From positions 1-64,000 of the forward strand of contig NZ_JADPKT010000022.1 of assembly GCF_023074075.1 (NCBI RefSeq): a stretch of DNA of 64,000 bases, in the 5' to 3' direction. Positions within the stretch are counted from its first letter, which is position 1; each line of letters opens with the position of its first letter. Both the position numbers and the translations under genes were made by a program. The notes below the pieces were generated by a model. That model had not been told where the DNA came from, did not search any database, and saw nothing but the letters and a program-made list of their open reading frames with translations. Source of the stretch: Bradyrhizobium sp. 138. Lineage in GTDB: Bacteria; Pseudomonadota; Alphaproteobacteria; Rhizobiales; Xanthobacteraceae. Shown in pieces: positions 16,261 to 26,327 of the stretch.

Positions 16261-17517
16261 ATGCGTCAACACTTGATGTTATCGACTGCCGCTATCGGAC
16301 TGATGCTCGCGTCCGGCTTCGCCTACGCCCAGGCGCCCGGTGAGCGCAAAGACGAGCCGAGGCGGACCGAGGAACCGGCAAAAGGCGCTGCGCCGCAGCG
16401 CGGCGGCGCCCAGGAACGTGTGCAGGAGCGCGCGCAGGGCACCCAGGAGCGACTGCAGGGCGCGGGCCGCGAAGAGAAGGGCGGCGCGGCCAAGCAGGAG
16501 GCGAATGAGGAGAAGCGCCAGCCGGCCAATGCTGCCGAGCGTAACCAGCCAAAGGCGAGGGATCAGGCACAAGAATCCCGCGAGCCTGCGCGCGACCGGA
16601 ACCGTGAAGCCGAGAGCGCGAAACCAGGACGCGACAGCGGCAAGAGCAGCGCTGAGTCCAAGCAGGACAAGTCTGCGCCGCAGAAATCAACAGCCGAGTC
16701 CGAGAAGTCCAAGACCGGCCCGGCTGGCAAGCAGAACGAGCGGACTGGGGCTACGGTCAACCAGAACGAGCGCAACCAGGCCCAGCCGCCGCGCAATGCC
16801 GCAGAGCAACAGCCGCCGGCGCAGCCGAACAACCGCCCGGCCACCGCGACGGACACGAGCCGGACGGCGCCAACCAACAACGCGCAGACCGCGCCTGGCA
16901 CCCCGGGCACGCAGACCAATCAAGCCAATCAGACGACGCAGACCAACACCCAGGTCAATCAGCAAACCCAGGTGACCTCCGAGAAGCAGGTGCGCATCTC
17001 CGAAACGGTAAGCCGCGCACGTCTGGCCCAGCCGGAGCGCAATCTGAATATCTCGATCCGGGTCGGCGAGACAATTCCCTCGCGCGTGCGTCTCCACAGG
17101 CTTCCGCCTGAGATCGTCTCGATCGAGCCTGCATATCGGGACTACGAATATTTCGCGACGGAGGACGAGGTTATCATCGTGGAGCCGCGCTCGCATCGCA
17201 TCGTCAGCCAGGTGCCTCGCGATCCGTCGCGGGCCCGTGCACAAATGGGCGGCAGCACTTCGTCGAGCATGGCGGCGGCTGGCGGCAGCAATGTTAACTG
17301 TCAGATCATGCGGCGTGACGCCTCGGGCAATGTGGCCCAGGCAGAACCCACAACCGTGGGCTCGACCGCGCGCACCGATTCCCTGAGCGTGACTGTCCAA
17401 CTGCCGGGCGGCGGCTCGTCCGCGCCGATCACCCTCGGCGCTCCCGCGGGCAATATCGTGGTCGCAACGCAAGGGCAGGGCGACTGCACGGTCACACTCG
17501 AGCCGCAAACGCGCTAA
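16261..17517 (+). CDS. Secreted DUF1236 protein with long disordered linker
   Basis: 418 aa. The start has GAGGAGAGG just upstream. A Sec signal peptide ends at FAYAQ. Residues about 22-245 are low-complexity, rich in Gln, Asn, Lys, Glu and Ala (for example RVQERAQGTQERLQG), and surely disordered. Residues about 255-330 match DUF1236: VGETIPSRVRLHRLPPEIVS, then YRDYEYFATEDEVIIVEP and HRIVSQV. The C-terminal 90 residues contain two Cys (NCQIM, GDCTV). DUF1236 proteins are common secreted proteins of Bradyrhizobium-type genomes with unknown role. A stable hairpin follows the stop. Confidence 0.7.
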   Translation: MRQHLMLSTAAIGLMLASGFAYAQAPGERKDEPRRTEEPAKGAAPQRGGAQERVQERAQGTQERLQGAGREEKGGAAKQEANEEKRQPANAAERNQPKARDQAQESREPARDRNREAESAKPGRDSGKSSAESKQDKSAPQKSTAESEKSKTGPAGKQNERTGATVNQNERNQAQPPRNAAEQQPPAQPNNRPATATDTSRTAPTNNAQTAPGTPGTQTNQANQTTQTNTQVNQQTQVTSEKQVRISETVSRARLAQPERNLNISIRVGETIPSRVRLHRLPPEIVSIEPAYRDYEYFATEDEVIIVEPRSHRIVSQVPRDPSRARAQMGGSTSSSMAAAGGSNVNCQIMRRDASGNVAQAEPTTVGSTARTDSLSVTVQLPGGGSSAPITLGAPAGNIVVATQGQGDCTVTLEPQTR

Positions 17518-17966
17518 CCGAAGAACCACACGCTGAAACGACAACGCGCCGCCCGGATGCCCCACCGGACGGCGCGTTGCTGCGTTCAATCAAAAAAGTT
17601 TCGAGGTCCGGAGTGCCTAGGAGTCCGGACCTCGTCACCTTGCCCCAGCCTTCAAATCCCCCGCCCCGTGTGGTCCCCCAACCCCATGGTGCGCGATCAG
17701 AGGGTGATGCCCGTGGAAGTGGCCGCCGATCGATGTCCCGCGATGTACGCGAACTATGGTTAGGATTCCATTCCGGGTCACTACGGACACCGATACTGCT
17801 TGCCATGTGTTCGTTCGGCATCGGCGCTGCGATCGCTGTTGCCTAAAACCTGGAGCGCGCGGCAGATGTCCACATCTCCTCGCGCTGCGGAATTGCGATT
17901 TCACCGGCCTGTCATTGAACTGGTCTAGCCCTGCTGCGGTCATCGCTGACAGCCAAGGAGCAAGCC
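17518..17966. other. Intergenic region without recognised gene
   Basis: 449 nt. Apart from the hairpin directly after the DUF1236 gene I see no conserved gene, RNA or repeat. Open frames here are Arg/Pro-rich on both strands and look like chance. AAGGAG before the next ATG marks the end of the region. Confidence 0.6.
17542..17579 (+). terminator. Stem-loop after DUF1236 gene
   Basis: CAACGCGCCG pairs with the opposite arm ending CGGCGCGTTG, a 10-bp stem extended by further pairs after one mismatch. It starts 25 nt after the stop. No T tract follows. Confidence 0.5.
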
Positions 17967-18782
17967 ATGTCGAAGCCGGTGCTGGGCGCCGCATTGTCCA
18001 TCAAATCGATCCCCGCGCATCGCGACTGGCTTCTCGATCGGCAGCGCGATCTCGAAATCCAGGATTTCTTCCGCGCGGATCTGCTCGATAGCGATTGGCG
18101 CAGCACGGCCGGCGAGATCAAGCAGATGCTCTCCGGCCATACCGGACGGCTCGGCATCCACGGCCCGTTCTGGGGCTTCAAGATCGACAGCCACGATCCC
18201 ATGATCCGCCAGGCGGTGACCAAGCGCCTGCTTCAGGGCCTGGAGGCAGCCGAATTCCTCGGCGCGACGCAGATGGTGATCCACTCGCCGTTCACGACCT
18301 GGGACCACAACAATCTCGATCTCTATCCTGACAATCGCGGCAATCTGGTCGAACGCGTCAAGGCGACGCTTGCCGAGGTGATCGCGCGCGCAGAGACCAT
18401 CGGCTGCGAGATCGTGATCGAGAACATCGAGGACAAGGACCCGCGCGATCGCGTGCGCCTCGCCAAGGCGCTCGAAAGCAGCAAGGTCCGCGTCTCGCTC
18501 GACACCGGACACGCCAACTACGCCCACATCTCCACCGGCGCGCCGCCGGTCGACTATTACGTCGAGACCGCCGGCGACATGCTGACGCATGTGCACCTGC
18601 AGGACACCGACGGCTTTGCCGACCGGCACTGGGCGCCGGGCGAAGGCAACATCCCCTGGGTCGCCGTGTTCCGCGCGCTGGGACGGCTGAATTCCAACCC
18701 GCGGCTGATCCTCGAGCTTCGCAACCACGACGACGTCCGCGCCGGCGCAGCCCATCTCGCCGCGCTCGGTCTCGCCGAATAG
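17967..18782 (+). CDS. Sugar phosphate isomerase/epimerase-like TIM barrel
   Basis: 271 aa, AP-endonuclease-2-like TIM barrel. Metal-ligand positions of the family can be seen: His in LGIHGPFW, His in MVIHSPF, Glu in IVIENIED, Asp/His in VSLDTGHAN, His in THVHLQDTDG and Glu in LILELRN. These enzymes isomerise or epimerise sugars or act on inositol-type compounds in the cytoplasm. It stands 29 nt ahead of a dipeptide-type ABC operon on the same strand, which suggests it acts on the imported compound. The exact substrate is not predictable. Confidence 0.75.
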   Translation: MSKPVLGAALSIKSIPAHRDWLLDRQRDLEIQDFFRADLLDSDWRSTAGEIKQMLSGHTGRLGIHGPFWGFKIDSHDPMIRQAVTKRLLQGLEAAEFLGATQMVIHSPFTTWDHNNLDLYPDNRGNLVERVKATLAEVIARAETIGCEIVIENIEDKDPRDRVRLAKALESSKVRVSLDTGHANYAHISTGAPPVDYYVETAGDMLTHVHLQDTDGFADRHWAPGEGNIPWVAVFRALGRLNSNPRLILELRNHDDVRAGAAHLAALGLAE

Positions 18783-18811
18783 CCGCATCATCCAGGGCAG
18801 GGGTTACCGCC

Positions 18812-20449
18812 ATGAGCAAATTCACCCGTCGCACCATCCTGAAATCCGGCGGCGCCGCCGCAAGCACATTGCTGCTGCCGCGCTTTGCCGTCGCGCAGGA
18901 CGACAACCGTCCGTCGGTGACGATCGCTGTACAGAAAGTGACGAATGCCAACGTGCTCGACGTGCTGCGCGAGCAGTCCAATGTCGGCGAGCGCGTGTTC
19001 TTTTCCTCGATCTGGGAAGGCCTGATCTCGAAGAACTGGCGCGGCAATCTCGAGGCTGTGCCGGGTCTCGCCACCGAATGGCGCCGCATCGACGACCAGA
19101 CCGTCGAGCTGAAGCTGCGCCAGGGCGTCAAGTTCCACAACGGCGACGAACTCACGGCCGAGGACGTCGTCTTCAGCTTCAGCCGCGAGCGCATGTTCGG
19201 CGAGACCGAGGCCAAGAGCCGCTCCACCATCCAGGCCTTCGAGAAGATACCGACGCCGCGCCCCGGCAAGGAGTTGCCGCCGGATGTGCCCGCGGTCGCC
19301 CGCCGTATCTGGCCGGATCTCGTGCGGGTCGATGCCGTCGATAAATACACCGTGCGCTTCTACAACGCGACGCCCGACGTCACGATCGAGGGCCGCCTGA
19401 TGCGCTACGGCTCCGACATCATGAACCGCCGCGCCTGGGACGAATCCGCGAGCTATCTCGACTGGGCGCGCAAGCCGGTCACCACCGGTCCCTACAAGGT
19501 CGTCGAGCTCAAGCCCGACGTGTCGCTGACGCTCGAAGCCCATGACGAATATTGGGGCGGCCGTCCGCCGCTCAAGCGCATCCGTTTCCTCGAGGTGCCT
19601 GAAGTCGCAAGCCGCATCAACGGGCTCTTGTCGGGCGAGTACCAGTTCGCCTGCGACATCCCGCCGGACCAGATCGCCGGCATCGAGAAGAATTCCGCGT
19701 TCGAAGTGCAGGGCGGCACCATCCTCAATCACCGCCTCACCGTGTTCGACAAGAACCACGCCGTGCTCGCCAATCCGCTGGTGCGGCGCGCCTTCACCCA
19801 CGCGATCGACCGCCAGGCCATCGTCGACAGCCTGTGGGCGGGCCGCACCCGCGTGCCGAAGGGCCTGCAATGGGAGTTCTACGGCGACATGTTCAACGCC
19901 GATTGGAGCGTGCCGGCTTACGATCCGAAGCTGGCGCAGGATCTGCTGAAGCAAGCCAATTACAAGGGCGATCCGATTCCCTATCGCCTGCTCAACAACT
20001 ACTACACCAACCAGGTCGCGACCGCGCAGGTGCTGGTCGAGATGTGGAAGTCGGTCGGTCTCAACGTGCAGATTGAGACCAAGGAGAACTGGTCGCAGAT
20101 CATGGAGCGGGCGCCTACGCGCGCGGTGCGCGACTGGTCGAACTCGGCAGCCTTCAACGATCCCGTGTCCTCGCTGGTCGCCCAGCACGGGCCGAACGGC
20201 CAGCAGCAGCAGATCGGCGAGTGGACCAATGCCGAGCTGAACAAGCTCTCGGAGTTCCTGGAGACCTCGACCGACCGCGCCGCGCGCAAGAAGGCGTTCC
20301 GCCGCATGCTGGAGATCGCCGAGCGCGAAGACCCCGCCTACACGGTGCTGCACCAGAACGCGACCTTCACGGCCAAGCCGAAATCGATCAAGTGGAAGGC
20401 ATCGCCTGCCTTCGCGATGGATTTCCGCGCCGGCAATTTCGAGGCGTAG
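18812..20449 (+). CDS. ABC binding protein, dipeptide/oligopeptide (DppA) family
   Basis: 545 aa. A Tat signal (SKFTRRTILKSGGAAAST, then LLLPRFAVAQ) leads to a family 5 binding protein: TVELKLRQGVKFHNGDELTA, DVVFSFSRERMFG, VTTGPYKVVEL, and NPLVRRAFTHAIDRQAIV are family signatures. It binds peptides or other substrates (this family also takes sugars, nickel and opines). It is directly followed by the ATPase gene, whose GTG begins on the next base after this stop codon. Confidence 0.88.
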   Translation: MSKFTRRTILKSGGAAASTLLLPRFAVAQDDNRPSVTIAVQKVTNANVLDVLREQSNVGERVFFSSIWEGLISKNWRGNLEAVPGLATEWRRIDDQTVELKLRQGVKFHNGDELTAEDVVFSFSRERMFGETEAKSRSTIQAFEKIPTPRPGKELPPDVPAVARRIWPDLVRVDAVDKYTVRFYNATPDVTIEGRLMRYGSDIMNRRAWDESASYLDWARKPVTTGPYKVVELKPDVSLTLEAHDEYWGGRPPLKRIRFLEVPEVASRINGLLSGEYQFACDIPPDQIAGIEKNSAFEVQGGTILNHRLTVFDKNHAVLANPLVRRAFTHAIDRQAIVDSLWAGRTRVPKGLQWEFYGDMFNADWSVPAYDPKLAQDLLKQANYKGDPIPYRLLNNYYTNQVATAQVLVEMWKSVGLNVQIETKENWSQIMERAPTRAVRDWSNSAAFNDPVSSLVAQHGPNGQQQQIGEWTNAELNKLSEFLETSTDRAARKKAFRRMLEIAEREDPAYTVLHQNATFTAKPKSIKWKASPAFAMDFRAGNFEA

Positions 20450-21436
20450 GTGGTGACGCCGCTGGTCAGCATCCAGGACTTGCGCGTCGCCTTTGGCGGC
20501 GTGTCGGTCCTGCGCGGCGTCGACATCACCTTGCAGCAGGGCGAGGCCCTCGGCCTCGTCGGTGAGTCCGGATCGGGCAAGTCGGTGACGTGGCTTGCCG
20601 CGCTCGGGCTGCTGCCGCGGCATGCGCAGATCTCTGGCTCGGTGCGGCTCGAGGGGCGCGAGATCCTCGGCGCGCCGGCCGCCGAGCTCGACCATGTCAG
20701 GGGCGGGCGCATCGCCATGATCTTTCAGGATCCGGCGAGCGCGCTCAACCCGGTGCTGACCATCCGCAGGCAGCTCTGCGAAGCGCTGGCGCTGCATCGT
20801 GATCTCCAAGGCAACGCCGTGAAGGCGGAGGCGCGACGGCTGCTCGACCTCGTCGGCATTCCCGACGCAGGGCGGCGGCTGGAAGCCTATCCGCACGAAT
20901 TCTCGGGCGGCCAGGTCCAGCGCATCATGATCGCGATGGCACTTGCCGGAAACCCTGATGTCTTGATCGCGGACGAGCCGACCACGGCGCTCGACGCCAC
21001 CATCCAGGCGCAGATCCTGGAGCTGCTCTCGACGGTCCGTCGCGAGTTCGGCATGGCGATGGTGCTGATCAGCCACGATCTCGGCGTCGTCGCCGAGAAC
21101 TGCGATCGCGTCGCGGTAATGTATGCCGGCCGCATCGTCGAAGAGGCGCCGGCCAATCAGCTCTTCGCCGATCCCGTCCATCCCTATGCGCAAGGCCTGA
21201 TCGGCGCGCTGCCGCCGCTCGATGGACCGCGGCGGCGCCTGACTGCCATTCCCGGCACCGTGCCCGATCCCGCGAAGATGCCTGAGGGCTGCGCCTTCGC
21301 GCCGCGCTGCGCGCTTGCGGCCGAGCCGTGTGGCCATGCCGCGCCGACCCTGGCGCCGATCGCCAACGACCGCAGCGTTGCCTGCATCCGCGCCGAGGCC
21401 TCGCGGCGCGCGCTGCTCGGGATTGCCGCCGAATGA
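20450..21436 (+). CDS. ABC ATP-binding protein, DppD/OppD type
   Basis: 328 aa. Walker [10 protein letters not shown]-loop in [14 protein letters not shown], signature [15 protein letters not shown], Walker [13 protein letters not shown], switch His in ISHDLGVV. The C-terminal oligopeptide-transporter extension has the Cys cluster ([16 protein letters not shown]), typical of an Fe-S binding tail of this group. The GTG start abuts the preceding stop. Pairs with the second ATPase to drive the importer. Confidence 0.9.
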   Translation: MVTPLVSIQDLRVAFGGVSVLRGVDITLQQGEALGLVGESGSGKSVTWLAALGLLPRHAQISGSVRLEGREILGAPAAELDHVRGGRIAMIFQDPASALNPVLTIRRQLCEALALHRDLQGNAVKAEARRLLDLVGIPDAGRRLEAYPHEFSGGQVQRIMIAMALAGNPDVLIADEPTTALDATIQAQILELLSTVRREFGMAMVLISHDLGVVAENCDRVAVMYAGRIVEEAPANQLFADPVHPYAQGLIGALPPLDGPRRRLTAIPGTVPDPAKMPEGCAFAPRCALAAEPCGHAAPTLAPIANDRSVACIRAEASRRALLGIAAE

Positions 21437-22419
21437 GCGCGCCGCTCGTCGAGGTGTCCGCGATCTCGCGCAGTTATGCGATGCGCTCCGGCATGTTCGG
21501 CCGAGCTGCGGCCGTGCATGCCGTCGACGGCGTGTCGCTGACGATTGCCAAGGGTGAAACGCTGGGCCTCGTCGGCGAGTCCGGCTCGGGCAAGTCGACG
21601 ACGGGGCGCATCGTGCTCGGTCTTGAGCCGCCGGATCGCGGCGAGGTGCGGTTCGACGGCAAGCCGATGGCTGCGCCGGGTACACCGGCGTGGCGCGCGC
21701 AGCGGGCTCGCATGCAGATGATCTTTCAGGACCCGCTCGGCGCACTGGACCGGCGCTTGCCGGTCGCAGCGCAAATCCGCGAGCCCCTCGACATCCACGG
21801 CATCGGCACGCCGGCCGATCGCGAGGCGCGCGTCCGCGAGCTCCTGCGCGCGGTCGAGCTGACCCCGGCGCACGACGCGCGTTATCCCGGCGCGCTGTCG
21901 GGCGGCCAGCGTCAGCGCATCGTGCTGGCACGCGCGCTCGCCACAAAGCCCGATTTCCTGGTCTGCGACGAGCCGGTTAGTGCGCTCGACGTCTCGATCC
22001 AGGCGCAGGTCGTGAACCTGCTTTGCGATCTTCAGGCGCAATTGTCGCTGACGCTGCTGTTCATCAGCCACGATCTGCGCGTGGTCAGGCAGATCAGCAA
22101 CGTCGTCGCCGTGATGTATCTCGGCCGCATCGTCGAAATCGGCAGCGCCGACGATCTGTTCGCGCGACCCGAGCATCCCTACACCCAGGCGCTGGTCTCG
22201 GCCTCGCCCGCGCCGGGCCGCCGCAGCGCAGGCCGCATCGTGCTCGCAGGCGATCCGCCGAACCCGGCCGCGCGCCCGCAAGGTTGCGCCTTCCATCCAC
22301 GCTGCCCGCGCGCGATTGCGCGCTGCAAGAGCGAGGTGCCGGCGCTTGCGGCCGTCGGCGGCGACCGACAGGTCGCCTGCCATCTCGTCACGGGCGCCGA
22401 GACGCGGGACGCCGCATGA
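21433..22419 (+). CDS. ABC ATP-binding protein, DppF/OppF type
   Basis: 328 aa. Walker [24 protein letters not shown], signature LSGGQRQRIVLARAL, Walker B FLVCDEPVSALD, switch His ISHDLRVV. It also carries the C-terminal Cys tail (QGCAFHPRCPRA, ARCKSE). The ATG overlaps the previous stop by four bases (ATGA), so the pair is translationally coupled. Confidence 0.9.
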   Translation: MSAPLVEVSAISRSYAMRSGMFGRAAAVHAVDGVSLTIAKGETLGLVGESGSGKSTTGRIVLGLEPPDRGEVRFDGKPMAAPGTPAWRAQRARMQMIFQDPLGALDRRLPVAAQIREPLDIHGIGTPADREARVRELLRAVELTPAHDARYPGALSGGQRQRIVLARALATKPDFLVCDEPVSALDVSIQAQVVNLLCDLQAQLSLTLLFISHDLRVVRQISNVVAVMYLGRIVEIGSADDLFARPEHPYTQALVSASPAPGRRSAGRIVLAGDPPNPAARPQGCAFHPRCPRAIARCKSEVPALAAVGGDRQVACHLVTGAETRDAA

Positions 22420-23348
22420 TGGGCCGCTACTTCGCCATCCGCATTGGACGCGCTGCGCTCACGATCGTGCTCGTCGTCACCTTTGCCTTCGTCGTGCTGC
22501 GGCTGTCGGGCGATCCGGCGCTGATGATCCTGGGGCCGGAGGCGCCGTCCGAGGTGCTCGCGGCGTTCCGCAAGGCCTGGGGTCTCGATGATCCCATCTG
22601 GTTTCAGTATCTCGACTATTTTGGTGCAATCGCCAAAGGCGAGCTCGGCCGCTCCATGCGCGATGGCCGGCCTGCGATCGAGCTGGTGCTGGAGCGGATC
22701 CCGGCGACGCTGGCGCTGACGCTGCCGGCCTTCGCGTTCAAGGTCGCGCTCGGCGTTCCCGCCGGAATCTACGCCGCGCTGCATCGGGGCTCGGCAATCG
22801 ACCGCGCCGTGATGATGACGGCGGTTGCCGGCTTCACCGTGCCGAGCTTCGTGCTCGCGCTGATCCTGGTTCTCGTCTTCGCCGTGCAGCTCGGCTGGTT
22901 GCCGTCGGGCGGTCAGGACAGCTGGCGTCACGCGATCCTTCCCATCGCGACGCTGAGCCTCGGCGGTGCGGCCGTGCTGGCGCGCTTCACGCGCAGCGCC
23001 ATGCTGGAGGTGCTGGGCCAGCCCTATATCCGCACGGCCTCGGCCAAGGGCGTGCCGTGGCGCAAGGTGGTGACGTCGCATGCGCTGCCGAACGCGGCGA
23101 TCCCGTCCGTGACCATTCTGGGCTTCATGGTGGGCACGCTGATCGCGGGCGCGGTCGTGGTCGAGAGCGTGTTCGCCTGGCCCGGAGTAGGGCGGCTTCT
23201 TGTGGTTGCGGTTGCCAATCGCGATCTCGCGGTCGTGCAATGCATCCTGCTGTTGGTCGCCATGACCATGGTCACGTCCAATTTGATCGTCGACTTCCTC
23301 TACGGCTTCCTCGATCCGCGGTTGCGCACGAAGGGAGCGCACGCATGA
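22416..23348 (+). CDS. ABC permease, DppB type
   Basis: 310 aa inner-membrane protein. The first helix (GRAALTIVLVVTFAFVVL) starts near residue 11. The EAA-type loop TASAKGVPWRKVVTSHALPN and the final VESVFAWPGVGRLLV region are diagnostic of DppB. The ATG overlaps the stop of the ATPase gene by four bases. The order substrate protein-ATPase-ATPase-permease-permease differs from the A-B-C-D-F order of E. coli dpp. Confidence 0.9.
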   Translation: MMGRYFAIRIGRAALTIVLVVTFAFVVLRLSGDPALMILGPEAPSEVLAAFRKAWGLDDPIWFQYLDYFGAIAKGELGRSMRDGRPAIELVLERIPATLALTLPAFAFKVALGVPAGIYAALHRGSAIDRAVMMTAVAGFTVPSFVLALILVLVFAVQLGWLPSGGQDSWRHAILPIATLSLGGAAVLARFTRSAMLEVLGQPYIRTASAKGVPWRKVVTSHALPNAAIPSVTILGFMVGTLIAGAVVVESVFAWPGVGRLLVVAVANRDLAVVQCILLLVAMTMVTSNLIVDFLYGFLDPRLRTKGAHA

Positions 23349-24205
23349 CCGACGCGACGCTGAAGGACACCACTATCCGCCGCCGCATCAGCCTGCCGGC
23401 GATCCCGCTCTCGGTCGCGCTGGCGATCACCTGGATCGTCGCGATGCTGGTGATCTCGGCATTCGCCGAGAAGATCGCGCCCTACGGCTTCACCCAGCTC
23501 GATTTGCGTAACCGGCTGGCCGCGCCCGGAAACGCCGCGCACTGGCTCGGCACCGACGAGCTCGGCCGCGACGTGCTGTCGCGGCTTCTCGTCTCGATCC
23601 GCATCTCGCTATTGATCGCCTTCGGCGCAACCGCGATCTCCGCCATCGTCGGCACCACGCTCGGCTTCCTCGCCGCGCATTTCCGAGGGAGCATCGAGCA
23701 GCTCGTGCTGATGCTGACCGATTTCCAGGCCAGCATGCCCTTCCTGATCATGGCCCTCGCTGTGCTCGCCTTCTTCGGCAATTCGCTGCCGCTTCTGATC
23801 GGCCTGATGGGCCTGTTCGGCTGGGAGCGCTATGCCCGCATCGCGCGCGGCCTTGCCATCTCGGCCAATGCGCAAGGCTACGCCGCCGCCGTCCGCCAGT
23901 TGGGGGCGACGCCGCCGCGGATTTACCTGCGGCACATCCTGCCCAACATCGCCTCGACCCTGATCGTCTCGACCACGCTGGTCTTTCCCGAGGTGATCCT
24001 GATGGAGTCGGGCCTGTCCTTCCTCGGCCTCGGCGTGCAGCCGCCGATGACCAGCCTCGGCAACATGGTCGGCTATGGCCGGGAATACCTGACCCGGGCG
24101 CCCTGGATCATGCTGGCCCCGGCGACGACGATCGTGGTGACCACCCTGGCGGTGTCCGTGATCGGCGACTGGCTGCGCGACCGGCTCGATCCGACCTTGC
24201 AATAG
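23345..24205 (+). CDS. ABC permease, DppC type
   Basis: 286 aa inner-membrane protein. The N-terminal family motif HWLGTDELGRDVLSRLL is followed by the EAA loop AVRQLGATPPRIYLRHILPN and the closing GLSFLGLGVQPP region. It overlaps the DppB stop by four bases. It is the last gene of the transporter operon, with palindromic repeats immediately after it. Confidence 0.9.
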   Translation: MTDATLKDTTIRRRISLPAIPLSVALAITWIVAMLVISAFAEKIAPYGFTQLDLRNRLAAPGNAAHWLGTDELGRDVLSRLLVSIRISLLIAFGATAISAIVGTTLGFLAAHFRGSIEQLVLMLTDFQASMPFLIMALAVLAFFGNSLPLLIGLMGLFGWERYARIARGLAISANAQGYAAAVRQLGATPPRIYLRHILPNIASTLIVSTTLVFPEVILMESGLSFLGLGVQPPMTSLGNMVGYGREYLTRAPWIMLAPATTIVVTTLAVSVIGDWLRDRLDPTLQ

Positions 24206-24221
24206 CCCGAAGTTGAGCTCC

Positions 24222-24313
24222 CGTAGCCCGGATGGAGCGAAGCGAAATCCGGGACCGGTCTCGCCTTGGCCCGCACTTGCCCCGGATTGCGCTGCGCTCC
24301 ATCCGGGCTGCGA
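24222..24313. repeat. Inverted REP-like palindrome pair
   Basis: TAGCCCGGATGGAGCGAAGC is followed by GAAATCCGGGA, and after about 20 nt the reverse-complement form appears (CCCCGGATTGCGCTGCGCTC then CATCCGGGCT). This is the classical intergenic palindrome seen in many Bradyrhizobium-type genomes (recognised from memory). It directly follows the last ABC gene and may stabilise or terminate the operon mRNA. The rest of the 271-nt gap up to ilvD shows no gene. Confidence 0.65.
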
Positions 24314-24476
24314 AGAGGCCGCGCCGGGAGCAGGGGAGGCCTGCGATAAGCCGATCCGGCTACCTCTAGGCCAAGTTCCCGTTGCACGGGCTGCCCCCGT
24401 GCGCTATCCGGCCACAAAGGCCTGAGGCGGCTCCATATTTTCCCGCTCAGGCATCCAAACCGAGGACGGAAACGCC

Positions 24477-26327
24477 ATGCCAGCCTATCGCTCCCGCACC
24501 ACCACCCACGGCCGCAACATGGCGGGTGCCCGCGGCCTATGGCGCGCGACGGGCATGAAGGACGGCGATTTCGGCAAGCCGATCATCGCGGTGGTCAACT
24601 CCTTCACCCAGTTCGTGCCCGGCCACGTCCATCTGAAGGACCTCGGCCAGCTCGTCGCCCGCGAGATCGAGCAGGCCGGCGGCGTCGCCAAGGAGTTCAA
24701 CACCATCGCGGTCGATGACGGCATCGCCATGGGCCATGACGGCATGCTCTACAGCCTGCCGTCGCGCGAGCTGATCGCCGACAGCGTCGAGTACATGGCC
24801 AACGCGCATTGCGCCGATGGCCTCGTCTGCATCTCCAATTGCGACAAGATCACGCCCGGCATGCTGATGGCCGCGCTCAGGCTCAACATCCCCGCCGTGT
24901 TCGTCTCGGGCGGCCCGATGGAGGCCGGCAAGGTCAAGCTCGAGGGTAAGACCAAGGCGGTCGACCTCATCGACGCCATGGTGGCGGCGGCCGATTCCAA
25001 GGTCAGCGACGAAGACGTCAAGGTGATCGAGCGCTCGGCGTGCCCGACCTGCGGCTCCTGCTCGGGCATGTTCACCGCCAATTCCATGAACTGCCTGACC
25101 GAGGCGCTCGGCCTCGCGCTGCCCGGCAACGGCTCGGTGGTCGCAACCCATGCCGACCGCAAGCGGCTGTTCGTCGAGGCCGGCCACACCATCGTCGATC
25201 TCGTCCGCCGCTATTACGAGCAAGACGATGCATCCGTGCTGCCGCGCAACGTCGCGAATTTCAAGGCGTTCGAAAACGCCATGACGCTCGACATCGCGAT
25301 GGGCGGCTCGACCAACACCGTGCTGCACCTGCTCGCCGCCGCCCATGAAGGGCAGGTCGCTTTCACCATGAAGGACATCGACCGGCTGTCGCGGCGCGTG
25401 CCCGTGCTGTGCAAGGTCGCGCCGTCGGTGGCCGACGTTCACGTCGAGGACGTGCACCGCGCCGGCGGCATCATGGCCATTCTGGGCGAACTCGACCGCG
25501 CCGGGCTGATCGACACCTCGGTCTCGACCGTGCACGCGCCGACCATGAACGAGGCGCTGGAGCGCTGGGACATCAAGCGCACCAAGAGCGAGACGGTGCG
25601 CACCTTCTATCGCGCTTCGCCCGGCGGCATCCCGACCCAGGTCGCCTTCAGCCAGGAGCGCCGCTACGACGAGCTCGATGCCGACCGCGCGAAGGGCGTC
25701 GTGCGTGACCTCGAGCACGCCTTCAGCAAGGACGGCGGCCTCGCCGTGCTTTACGGCAACCTCGCGCAGGACGGCTGCATCGTGAAGACGGCCGGCGTCG
25801 ACGCCTCGATCCTGAAATTCTCCGGCCCGGCGCGCGTGTTCGAAAGCCAGGACGCCGCCGTCGAAGGCATCCTGGGCGGCAAGGTCGTCGCCGGCGAGGT
25901 CGTGGTCATCATCTATGAAGGCCCGCGCGGCGGACCCGGCATGCAGGAGATGCTGTATCCGACCAGCTATCTGAAATCGATGGGCCTCGGCAAAGCCTGC
26001 GCGCTCGTCACCGACGGCCGCTTCTCCGGCGGCTCCTCGGGCCTGTCGATCGGCCATCTGTCGCCTGAAGCGGCCGAAGGCGGCAACATCGGCCTGGTGC
26101 GCACCGGCGACATCATCGCCATCGACATTCCGAACCGCAGCATCACTTTGGAAGTCTCCGACGAGGAGCTCGCCAAGCGACGCGCCGCGGAAGAGGCGAA
26201 GGGCGATGCCGCCTGGCAGGCGACGGGTCGCAAGCGCCAGGTCTCGACCGCGCTGCAGGCCTACGCCGCGCTGACCACCAGCGCCGCGCGCGGCGCGGTG
26301 CGCGAGGTGAAGCGTCGCTCGAAGTAA
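24477..26327 (+). CDS. ilvD: Dihydroxy-acid dehydratase
   Basis: 616 aa, the same length as E. coli IlvD. It dehydrates 2,3-dihydroxy acids to 2-keto acids in valine, isoleucine and CoA precursor synthesis. The Fe-S cysteines sit at C122 ([11 protein letters not shown]) and C195 ([11 protein letters not shown]), matching E. coli numbering. The C-terminal [20 protein letters not shown] with its catalytic Ser is complete. GAGGACGG precedes the ATG. Because sugar-acid dehydratases share this fold, the upstream importer context leaves a small chance of a sugar-acid role, but the 616-aa length and motifs favour IlvD. Confidence 0.92.
   Translation: MPAYRSRTTTHGRNMAGARGLWRATGMKDGDFGKPIIAVVNSFTQFVPGHVHLKDLGQLVAREIEQAGGVAKEFNTIAVDDGIAMGHDGMLYSLPSRELIADSVEYMANAHCADGLVCISNCDKITPGMLMAALRLNIPAVFVSGGPMEAGKVKLEGKTKAVDLIDAMVAAADSKVSDEDVKVIERSACPTCGSCSGMFTANSMNCLTEALGLALPGNGSVVATHADRKRLFVEAGHTIVDLVRRYYEQDDASVLPRNVANFKAFENAMTLDIAMGGSTNTVLHLLAAAHEGQVAFTMKDIDRLSRRVPVLCKVAPSVADVHVEDVHRAGGIMAILGELDRAGLIDTSVSTVHAPTMNEALERWDIKRTKSETVRTFYRASPGGIPTQVAFSQERRYDELDADRAKGVVRDLEHAFSKDGGLAVLYGNLAQDGCIVKTAGVDASILKFSGPARVFESQDAAVEGILGGKVVAGEVVVIIYEGPRGGPGMQEMLYPTSYLKSMGLGKACALVTDGRFSGGSSGLSIGHLSPEAAEGGNIGLVRTGDIIAIDIPNRSITLEVSDEELAKRRAAEEAKGDAAWQATGRKRQVSTALQAYAALTTSAARGAVREVKRRSK

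Noticed and set aside
18788..21946. Minus-strand open frame of over 1000 codons
   Set aside because: It runs antisense to the dipeptide ABC genes, is rich in Arg, Asp and Gly as expected from high-GC antisense frames, and has no domain motifs. The plus-strand genes have full catalytic motifs.
24477..26327. IlvD as a sugar-acid dehydratase of the upstream importer
   Set aside because: The length of 616 aa and Cys positions equal to E. coli IlvD favour the amino-acid pathway enzyme; palindromes separate it from the ABC operon.
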